A program made the position numbers and the translations under genes. A stretch of 14,395 bases of DNA, taken from contig JBKPDW010000550.1 in the NCBI GenBank assembly GCA_046728115.1, positions 1 to 14,395 on the forward strand, given 5' to 3'. This document shows, in pieces, positions 5,598-11,406 of this stretch; positions within the stretch are counted from its first letter, which is position 1; every line of letters starts with the position of its first letter. Below the pieces are notes generated by a model. It worked only from the letters and a program-made list of their open reading frames with translations. It made no database searches and was not told where the DNA came from. This stretch comes from CAVSWN01 sp046728115. GTDB taxonomy: Bacteria > Acidobacteriota > Vicinamibacteria > Vicinamibacterales > CAVVIG01.

Positions 5598-7427
5598 ATG
5601 TCGACGAAGGGCACTCACATTCCCGATTGGCTTCAGGTTCCGTTCGCGGGCATCACGCCTGCGCCGTCGCAGAAGGGTCAGGATCTCTTCCCCACGGGCA
5701 ATTGGCGCGCCATTCGGCCCGTGTATCGCGACAAGATGCCGCCGTGCAACAACGCGTGTGGAACGAACGAGAAGATTCAGGGTTATCTGGATCTGGTCAA
5801 GCGCGGCAAGTACCTCGACGCGTACGCGCTCATCAAGGAAGACATGCCGTTCCCGTCGGTGACGGGCCGCGTCTGCTATCACCCGTGCGAGCAAGCCTGC
5901 AACCGCGGCCAGTACGATGAGGCGATCTCCATCCGCGCCGTCGAGCGGTTCCTGGGCGATCTCGGCCAGGCACTCAAGCACGACGTCGTCAAGGCGGGTC
6001 CGCCGAACGGCAAGAAGGTCGCGGTTGTCGGATCCGGTCCTGCCGGACACAGCGCCGCATACCAGCTTGCGCGCCTCGGGTACCAAGTGACGATTCTGGA
6101 GAAGTCGCCGAAGGCCGGCGGCCTCAATCGCGGCGGCATTCCCGACTGGGTCCTTCCGCAGGACGTGCTCGATCGCGAAATCGAGCGGCTCGTCGACCTC
6201 GGCGTCACGATCAAGACGAACACAGAGGTCGGCAAGGACGTCACGTGGGACGACCTGAAGAAGCACTATGACGCCTGTGTCCTTGCGGTCGGTCTGACCG
6301 AGCCGAACAGCGTCAAGGCGGACGGTGAACACAAGGAAGGAGTGCTTTACGGACTGCCCTTCCTGCGCGACATCGGCATGGGGACATCCAAGGTGAAGCT
6401 GGGGCCGCGCGTCGCCGTCATCGGCGGTGGCAACACGGCGATCGACTGCGCGCGCGAAGCGCTGCGTCAGGGCGCGCAGGAAGTCACGATGATCACGGTG
6501 GAAGCCAACACGAGCGAGATGCCGGCCGTCCCCGAAGATCTTCACGACATGCTCCAAGAAGGCGTCGAGCTGATGCACGGCTTTGCGATGACGTCCGTGC
6601 TCGGCAATGGCAAGCTCGAGTCGCTGCAGCTGCACCCGGCGAAGTTCTCCGGCGCGATCAACGCTTCGCCGATTACGGTGAATCGTGAAGCGCCGGCCGC
6701 GAAGTTCGCGTGCGACAACGCGATCATCGCCGTCGGCCAGCACGCGGCGTTGAAGTGGCTGCCCGACGAGTTCAAGAACGAGCGCGGCACGATCACGATC
6801 GATCGCTTCGGCCGTCTCGGCGACACGATGTTCTTTGCCGCTGGCGATGTCGTGCAGGTCGGATCGGGTCAACCGCTGATGGTCGTCAACGCCGTCGGGG
6901 ACGGCAAGCGCGTCGCCTTCAATCTCGACAAGGTCGTGCGCGGCGAACCAATCTTCGAGCGGATGGCCTCGATCGACGTCATCACCGATTTGAACCGCAT
7001 GAACATGACGTACTTCCCGAAGTTCCCGCGCGTGCAGCAGGCCATGCTGCAGCCGGCCAGCCGGAAGCGCACGCAGGAAGAAGTGATTCAGGCATTCTCG
7101 GAGGAACAGGCCGTTGAGGAGGCCAACCGCTGCTTCAGCTGCGGCACCTGCAACGCGTGCGACAACTGCTACCTGGTGTGCCCGGAGCCGTGCATCGTGC
7201 GGCAGGATCGGTCAAATGGCCTGTACAAGATTCTGGTGGACTACTGCAAAGGCTGCCGCGTCTGCATCGAGGAGTGCCCCACCGGCTGCCTCGAAGGTGT
7301 CCCTGAGCTCGATTTCGATACCGGTGTCGTGCGCATGGACACGGCGTTTGCCATCACGCAGGGACTCCATGGACGACAGGCGGAGGAATTGCGGAGGCTG
7401 GCGGAGCAGCCGGCGAAGGAAATCTAG
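5598..7427 (+). CDS. GltD-like NAD(P)H/FAD flavoprotein fused to a delta-type 2x[4Fe-4S] ferredoxin domain
   Basis: 609 aa. ATG 5598 has GGAG 8 nt upstream; the frame stays open further 5' but there overlaps the gamma gene and the repeat. The N-terminal Fer4_20 (glutamate synthase beta/DPYD-like) cluster carries C50, C54, C93, C97 and C101. A FAD-binding GSGPAG lies at 145-150 and the second dinucleotide site GGGNTA at 276-281, with AAGDVV before the end of the flavin domain. From about 510 comes a ferredoxin module: C512, C515, C518, C521, C524, C528, then C550, C553, C556, C560 (CxxCxxCxxxCP). This takes the place of the small delta/domain V ferredoxin of the oxidoreductase. It should accept electrons from the alpha/beta core and could pass them to NAD(P)+ through FAD. 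It has no glutamate synthase large-subunit partner nearby, so glutamate synthesis is unlikely. Confidence 0.9.
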   Translation: MSTKGTHIPDWLQVPFAGITPAPSQKGQDLFPTGNWRAIRPVYRDKMPPCNNACGTNEKIQGYLDLVKRGKYLDAYALIKEDMPFPSVTGRVCYHPCEQACNRGQYDEAISIRAVERFLGDLGQALKHDVVKAGPPNGKKVAVVGSGPAGHSAAYQLARLGYQVTILEKSPKAGGLNRGGIPDWVLPQDVLDREIERLVDLGVTIKTNTEVGKDVTWDDLKKHYDACVLAVGLTEPNSVKADGEHKEGVLYGLPFLRDIGMGTSKVKLGPRVAVIGGGNTAIDCAREALRQGAQEVTMITVEANTSEMPAVPEDLHDMLQEGVELMHGFAMTSVLGNGKLESLQLHPAKFSGAINASPITVNREAPAAKFACDNAIIAVGQHAALKWLPDEFKNERGTITIDRFGRLGDTMFFAAGDVVQVGSGQPLMVVNAVGDGKRVAFNLDKVVRGEPIFERMASIDVITDLNRMNMTYFPKFPRVQQAMLQPASRKRTQEEVIQAFSEEQAVEEANRCFSCGTCNACDNCYLVCPEPCIVRQDRSNGLYKILVDYCKGCRVCIEECPTGCLEGVPELDFDTGVVRMDTAFAITQGLHGRQAEELRRLAEQPAKEI

Positions 7428-7431
7428 CGGC

Positions 7432-7492
7432 ACTTCAGATTTCAGAGTTCATAGTTCAGATTGATTTCGGATTTGAGAGCAGTTCAGACTTG
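7432..7492. repeat. TTCAGATTTCAGA-like repeat tract (copy B)
   Basis: Degenerate units CTTCAGATTTCAGAGTTC, AGTTCAGATTGATTTC and AGTTCAGACTTGG fill the spacer between the flavoprotein and alpha genes. Orientation is opposite to copy A. The tract ends just before the GCGGAG ribosome site of the alpha gene. Confidence 0.7.
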
Positions 7493-7510
7493 GCGTAGCG
7501 GAGCGTCATT

Positions 7511-8719
7511 ATGGCAACTGTGGTCGAAAGGAAGAAGAAGACGGTCAGGATCAACGGCTGTGTCGCGTCGGCTCAGGCTGCGAAGTTCGCCGATGTCGAC
7601 GTCATCACCGCCTATCCGATTCGGCCGTACACGGCGACGATGATGGCGTTGGCGCAGATGGTGGCGAACGGGGAACTCGACGCCGAGTACATCGTGGCCG
7701 ACAGCGAGCACTCGCAGTTGAGCATCGCGCACGGCGCGTCGTCGAGCGGCGCGCGCGTGTTCACCGGCAGCTCCGGCGTCGGCGTGCAGTACGCCTACGA
7801 GCTCTATTCGCCGATTTCGGGCAGCCGGATGCCGGTGCAGATGATGATTGCGGACCGGACGCTCGATCCCCCGGGCGACTTCGGTTCGGAACACACCGAC
7901 GCGCTGTCGACGCGCGACATGGGATGGCTGATGGGATGGTCCTGCGACGCGCAGGAAGCGTTCGACAACCACCTGATGGCGTACCGCATCGGCGAGGACC
8001 CGCGTGTGCTGCTGCCGCAGATGGTCTGTCAGGACGGGTTTTTCGTGTCGCACATCACCACCGACGTCGAGCTTCCCGACGTGGGGCAGGTCAGGGAATT
8101 CCTGCCCCCGTACAGACATCCGTATCCGCTGGATCCGCGGCATCCCGTCTCGCACGGACCGCAGATCATGCCCGAGCAGGGGCCGCCGCTGCAGCTTGAG
8201 CGCGCGCGCGCGATGGAAGGCTGCATGCCGGTCATCGAAGAGGCGCACGACGAGTTCGCGAAGATTTTCGGTCGACGCTACGATCCGTGGGTCGAAGAAT
8301 TCATGACCGACGGCGCGGACGTCGTGTTCTTCATGCAGGGCGGACACGCCGTCACGGCGCGTCACGCGATTCGGCACATGCGCGAACGCGGCGCGAAGGT
8401 CGGGATGGCCCGACTGCGCACGATCCGTCCATATCCCACCCATCGCGTCATGGAAGTCCTCAGCAAGGTCAAAGTCGTGGGCGTCGTCGAAACCAACATG
8501 GGCCTCGGCAGCGTCAGCAGCGGCGGATCGCTGTATGCGGAGGTGTGCGGGTCGCTCTACGAGAGCGACAAGCGCCCGCTCGTGATGTCGTTTATGGCGG
8601 GAATGGGCGGCGAGGCGATCGTGCTGAAGGAGTTCTACTGGATGACGAACAAGATGCTCGAGGCGCAGAAGCGTGGGAAAATCGAGAAGCGAACGCATTG
8701 GGTGGGGTTTGAAGAGTAG
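7511..8719 (+). CDS. 2-oxoacid:acceptor oxidoreductase alpha subunit, oxalate oxidoreductase type
   Basis: 402 aa, covering domains I, II and VI of the pyruvate:ferredoxin oxidoreductase (PFOR) superfamily; ATG 7511 has GCGGAG about 8 nt upstream. Domain I carries ITAYPIRPYT (R38), ADSEHS (E66, candidate thiamine-activating Glu), and a loop ADRTLDPPGDF (R116, D119, F124), then AYRIGEDPRVLLPQMVCQDGF. Pyruvate enzymes have YPITP, with Thr where R38 is. As I recall the Moorella thermoacetica oxalate oxidoreductase structures, R31, E59, R109, D112 (switch loop) and F117 line its site. All five align here with a constant offset of +7, and the length is similar. That makes oxalate the best substrate prediction: oxalate to 2 CO2 plus 2 electrons, without CoA. 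Other 2-oxoacids are not excluded without assay. Confidence 0.9.
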   Translation: MATVVERKKKTVRINGCVASAQAAKFADVDVITAYPIRPYTATMMALAQMVANGELDAEYIVADSEHSQLSIAHGASSSGARVFTGSSGVGVQYAYELYSPISGSRMPVQMMIADRTLDPPGDFGSEHTDALSTRDMGWLMGWSCDAQEAFDNHLMAYRIGEDPRVLLPQMVCQDGFFVSHITTDVELPDVGQVREFLPPYRHPYPLDPRHPVSHGPQIMPEQGPPLQLERARAMEGCMPVIEEAHDEFAKIFGRRYDPWVEEFMTDGADVVFFMQGGHAVTARHAIRHMRERGAKVGMARLRTIRPYPTHRVMEVLSKVKVVGVVETNMGLGSVSSGGSLYAEVCGSLYESDKRPLVMSFMAGMGGEAIVLKEFYWMTNKMLEAQKRGKIEKRTHWVGFEE

Positions 8720-8734
8720 CGGGTGAACCGGCAG

Positions 8735-8795
8735 ATCAGGATTCAGATTGCTGAGTTCAGATTGATTCAAGATTTCAGAGTCCAGGTTCAGAACA
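8735..8795. repeat. TTCAGATT-like repeat tract (copy C)
   Basis: Degenerate units GATTCAGATTGCTGAG, TTCAGATTGATTCAAG, ATTTCAGAGTCC and AGGTTCAGAAC fill the alpha to beta spacer, in the same orientation as copy B. The tract stops at the TGGAGA ribosome site of the beta gene. Confidence 0.7.
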
Positions 8796-8804
8796 CTGGA
8801 GACG

Positions 8805-9872
8805 ATGATGGCGGTGATTGAAATCGAACGTCAGATGCTGCCGATGCTGGGCAGCCCGAACCAGGGGGCGCGGTTCTACAACCCCGATCTGCCGGCGACC
8901 GAGCCGTTCGTGCCGGGGCACCGGACGTGCGCCGGATGCGGACCGTCGATCCAGTACCGGATGACGAGCAAGGCGTCCGGCGATAACACGATTCTCGTTG
9001 GTCCGACCGGGTGCATGTACGTGGCGAACAGCTCGTACCTGTGCACTCCCTACAATGTGCCCTGGGCGCACACGCAGATCGGCAGCGCGGGCAGCTTCAC
9101 GGCCGGCGTCGCGGCCGCGTACGAGGCGATGATCCGCAAGGGCAAGTGGAAGGGCAAGTTCCCGAACATCATCTGCGAGGCCGGCGACGGCAGCGCATCC
9201 GACATCGGCATCGGCTCGATTTCCGGCGCGCTGTACCGCAACCACGACTGCCTGATCATCTGCTACGACAACGAGCAGTACGCCAACACCGGCATCCAGG
9301 CCTCGTCGCGAACGCCCTACGGCGGAATGACGACGTTCTCGCCGCCAGGACCCAAAGTCCCGGAGGGGAAGACGCTCTTCCCGAAGGATCTGGCGCGCAT
9401 GATGGCGGCGGGACATCCGCATTGTTATGTCGCGACGGCGAGTGTAGGCTACCCAATCGATCTGATGAACAAGGTCCGCAAGGGCCTGAACTTCAAGGGC
9501 GCCTCGTTCCTGATGGTGTACACGCCGTGCCAGAAGGGTTTTGTCTACGAGACGCCGCGCTCGATCGATCTCGGGCGACTGGTCGTCGAGTGCGGGCTCT
9601 ATCCGATCTGGCAATGGAACAACGAAAAGCGCGAATACGACTACAGTTTCCGCCCGCAGACGATGCGGCCGGTGGCCGAGTATCTGAAGCTGCAGGGACG
9701 ATTCGGGCACCTGCATGCCGAGCACATCGCCACACTGCAGCGGTTCGCGAACGAGCAATGGCGCATGATGGGCGTCAAAATTCCAGACGGGCTGCTGAAA
9801 GCGGCTGATGCCAGCGCGAACACGAACATGGCGGCAGCCGAGGCGGCGGCGGCGGTTGCACATACTGTTTAG
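8805..9872 (+). CDS. 2-oxoacid:acceptor oxidoreductase beta subunit (thiamine diphosphate and [4Fe-4S])
   Basis: 355 aa (numbered from ATG 8805). The second ATG at 8808 is an equal or better start, being 5 nt from GGAGA. The protein holds the thiamine-diphosphate domain (domain IV in PFOR terms). GDGSASDIG at 128-136 is the diphosphate/Mg motif, and YDNEQYANTGIQ (N161) is the conserved DNExYxNTGxQ block. Cysteines for the proximal [4Fe-4S] cluster are visible: C42 and C45 (TCAGCG), C70 (GPTGC) and C242 (YTPCQKGF). The C-terminus ends in an Ala-rich tail. With the alpha subunit it would make the catalytic core that decarboxylates the 2-oxoacid and sends electrons to the fused ferredoxin/flavoprotein two genes upstream. 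The beta sequence alone does not distinguish oxalate from pyruvate. Confidence 0.92.
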   Translation: MMAVIEIERQMLPMLGSPNQGARFYNPDLPATEPFVPGHRTCAGCGPSIQYRMTSKASGDNTILVGPTGCMYVANSSYLCTPYNVPWAHTQIGSAGSFTAGVAAAYEAMIRKGKWKGKFPNIICEAGDGSASDIGIGSISGALYRNHDCLIICYDNEQYANTGIQASSRTPYGGMTTFSPPGPKVPEGKTLFPKDLARMMAAGHPHCYVATASVGYPIDLMNKVRKGLNFKGASFLMVYTPCQKGFVYETPRSIDLGRLVVECGLYPIWQWNNEKREYDYSFRPQTMRPVAEYLKLQGRFGHLHAEHIATLQRFANEQWRMMGVKIPDGLLKAADASANTNMAAAEAAAAVAHTV

Positions 9873-9889
9873 CGACACGAATGAACTGC

Positions 9890-9930
9890 TCTACCACGGT
9901 GGGCACGGATACGAACAGAGGACACGGTTA
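9890..9930. repeat. CACGG/GGACACGG-type repeat after the beta gene
   Basis: Contains CCACGGTGGGCACGGATAC then GAACAGAGGACACGG. A related stretch, ACAACGGAGGACACGGATTC with CTGAGGACACG, lies at 10707-10745. This is a third degenerate intergenic repeat family in the window. It runs into the hairpin at 9919-9952. Confidence 0.5.
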
Positions 9931-9952
9931 ACCCTTCAGGAAACGGTGTCCT
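9919..9952 (+). terminator. Weak hairpin downstream of the oxidoreductase operon
   Basis: AGGACAC (9919-9925) pairs with GTGTCCT (9946-9952), a 7-bp stem, around a 20-nt loop that itself holds the palindrome GGTTAACC. It lies 46 nt after the beta-subunit stop, where a terminator would be expected. No T-run follows, and the loop is long. It may be a Rho-type or processing site, or a by-product of the repeat. Confidence 0.25.
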
Positions 9953-9997
9953 GATGATGTTTCGTCACCTCTGTCGTACTGCATTTCAGGTGATGCC

Positions 9998-10342
9998 ATG
10001 AGCGAAGCGACAAACGCAGCGCCACAAGAAAGCTACATCGTCGCCGAAGGCAAGAAGCGCGGCGCGACGCGCGATGTGCGGCCGGAGGCGGCGCACGACA
10101 AGTTCTACACCGTGCTCCGTGTCCACGCCGGCGACGCGATCCTGACCGACAACTGGCATACGAACGAAGTGCTCGATCACGCCCGCAAGAACTTCGAAGG
10201 CTACACCTTCCAGATGCGAACCCTGGAAGCGTGGGGCGCTACGGTCGAAAACGATCGGCGGGGCTATTACACCGCTGGCGGCCGCGTGTGGGTGCTCGAC
10301 CTCGAACCGGCGGCGGGGAAGAAGAGGCGGATCGCGACTTGA
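9998..10342 (+). CDS. Small hypothetical protein
   Basis: 114 aa, not recognised. ATG 9998 has AGGTGA about 6-8 nt upstream. It is soluble, with no signal peptide or membrane segment. An N-terminal Ala/Glu/Lys-rich stretch (1-35, including GKKRGATRD) precedes a compact region: KFYTVLRVHAGDAIL, TNEVLDHARKNF, GYTFQMRTLEAWGATVE and GGRVWVLDLEP, ending in a basic AGKKRR tail. The strand-helix-strand pattern suggests a small alpha/beta domain. The stop overlaps the TTG start of the receiver-domain gene, so the two are probably translationally coupled. The 125-nt gap after the beta subunit holds a repeat and a hairpin, so membership of the oxidoreductase operon is open. Confidence 0.7.
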   Translation: MSEATNAAPQESYIVAEGKKRGATRDVRPEAAHDKFYTVLRVHAGDAILTDNWHTNEVLDHARKNFEGYTFQMRTLEAWGATVENDRRGYYTAGGRVWVLDLEPAAGKKRRIAT

Positions 10343-10737
10343 GAGTCCTCCTGATCGACGACACCCCCGAAATTGCCGATCTGCTGACCTTCGCATTGCG
10401 CGACCATGGATTCGAGGTCGCCTCTTACGGATTCACGACCGAGATCAACGACCTCATCGACCAGACACGCGCCGACGCGGTTGTCCTCGATGGCTCCGTC
10501 TACGAGATCAGCGAGTCGTTGTTCGACAGCATCCGTGCGAGCGAACCGCACGCCGCGCTGCCGGTGGTGATCATCAGCGACACGCTCGAGAAAGCCGACG
10601 CGAGCTTGCGCGCCCGCTCCGCCAATCGCGTGCTGCTGATCCCGAAACCGTTCACCGGATCCCACGTCGCACGTGCACTTCAGGACCTGCTGACACCTGC
10701 GGCCAGCACGACAACGGAGGACACGGATTCAAACTGA
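10339..10737 (+). CDS. Stand-alone response-regulator receiver domain protein
   Basis: 132 aa from TTG 10339, which overlaps the preceding stop (TTGA). This start places MRVLLIDD at the N-terminus, as receiver domains normally begin. Acidic pocket D7/D8, candidate phosphoacceptor D51 (AVVLDGS), S80 (VVIISDT) and K103 (LIPKPF) all sit at the expected places, so it should be phosphorylatable. No DNA-binding or enzymatic output domain follows, so it would act by protein contact, as CheY/Spo0F types do. No histidine kinase lies in the window. The last residues (TTTEDTDSN) are encoded by a GGACACGG-type repeat and are probably a non-conserved tail. A link to oxalate metabolism is not shown. Confidence 0.8.
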   Translation: MRVLLIDDTPEIADLLTFALRDHGFEVASYGFTTEINDLIDQTRADAVVLDGSVYEISESLFDSIRASEPHAALPVVIISDTLEKADASLRARSANRVLLIPKPFTGSHVARALQDLLTPAASTTTEDTDSN

Positions 10738-10745
10738 GGACACGC
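10707..10745. repeat. GGAGGACACGG-type repeat over the receiver gene end
   Basis: ACAACGGAGGACACGGATTC followed by CTGAGGACACG, related to the tract at 9890-9930. It supplies the last codons of the receiver gene. The rest of the gap to the next gene (10746-10974) shows no convincing gene, terminator or promoter. Confidence 0.45.
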
Positions 10746-10974
10746 GCTACCTGTGACTTGCCCGTGATCGAGGGTCACGTCTCGGGCGAGACCGTTCGGC
10801 GTCGGGGCTGTACGTGCCGACGAAACCTGGTTTCAGCCAACTGCCGCCTTGTCGTTCGCAACTTCGTTCGCGGGACGGACACGCTGATTGAGGACGGCGT
10901 CAAACATTTTCGTCGCCAAAACGACGCAAACGCTTGTCCTCGGTGGTAGTGCATTGATGCAGCGTTGAGGAAGC

Positions 10975-11298
10975 ATGCCGCCCTGGTCGATGGACGACTG
11001 GAAATACCTGGAGCGACAAATCATCACCGACCCGCAAGGGCGGCAGTGGTCGGTCGCGTTGATGGACGTGCTCGGCCAGGAAGGCGACCCGGCCGTTCCG
11101 AACTCGCTCCTCGAACTTCAGTACGCGTCAGGCCGCTATTTCACGTTGATCTACTCGAATACCGGTTCGCTGCAGTGGGAACGCGGGTACGCGACGCAGA
11201 AGGAGGCGACGACCGCGTACGAGCGGCTGGTCCTGGCGGTGCTCGACGGACGAGTGGATCCGTCGCAGCCGGTCTTCAGGGAAGACCTTGAAGATTGA
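10975..11298 (+). CDS. Small hypothetical protein
   Basis: 107 aa, not recognised. ATG 10975 has GAGG only 4 nt upstream; an internal ATG at 10990 (MDDWKYLE) is an alternative start. It is acidic and soluble. The middle is strand-rich (RQWSVALMDVLG, SLLELQYASGRYFTLIYSN, SLQWERGYATQKEA), followed by a helix (AYERLVLAVLDG) and an acidic tail (REDLED). The composition and aromatic-rich strands suggest a compact beta-sheet domain. It is the last plus-strand gene and faces the convergent transferase gene across an inverted-repeat spacer. Confidence 0.7.
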   Translation: MPPWSMDDWKYLERQIITDPQGRQWSVALMDVLGQEGDPAVPNSLLELQYASGRYFTLIYSNTGSLQWERGYATQKEATTAYERLVLAVLDGRVDPSQPVFREDLED

Positions 11299-11306
11299 AA
11301 TCGAAC

Positions 11307-11397
11307 GTGGCAGTTCAGATTTCAGAGTTCAGAATTCAGATTGAGTTCAGAATTCCGAAAAAATACAACTTTGAAAACCTGAATTCTGAACTGCCAC
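11307..11397. terminator. Large inverted repeat between convergent genes (possible bidirectional terminator)
   Basis: GTGGCAGTTCAGA (11307-11319) is exactly inverted at 11385-11397. GTTCAGAATTCAG (11327-11339) is exactly inverted at 11379-11391, with a third partial copy at 11345-11355. The right arm can therefore pair with two or three left arms. The loop is AT-rich (CCGAAAAAATACAACTTTG). Its position between genes meeting tail to tail fits a bidirectional terminator. It is built from the same TTCAGA units as the other spacer tracts, and the tract runs on to the transferase stop at 11407-11409. Confidence 0.5.
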
Positions 11398-11406
11398 ATT
11401 TCAGAT

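Noticed and set aside
5598..7427. Annotation as glutamate synthase small subunit
   Set aside because: There is no large-subunit gene in the window. The C-terminal CxxC ferredoxin module and the position inside a 2-oxoacid oxidoreductase operon point to electron transfer for that complex.
4812..8795. TTCAGATT tracts as a CRISPR array
   Set aside because: Units are short, degenerate and directly tandem, with no constant-length unique spacers, and they are scattered between genes. No cas genes are present.
10758..10949. 63-codon open frame between the receiver gene and the last small gene
   Set aside because: There is no ribosome site, the composition is Arg/Cys-rich, there is no recognisable motif, and it lies in a spacer next to a repeat.
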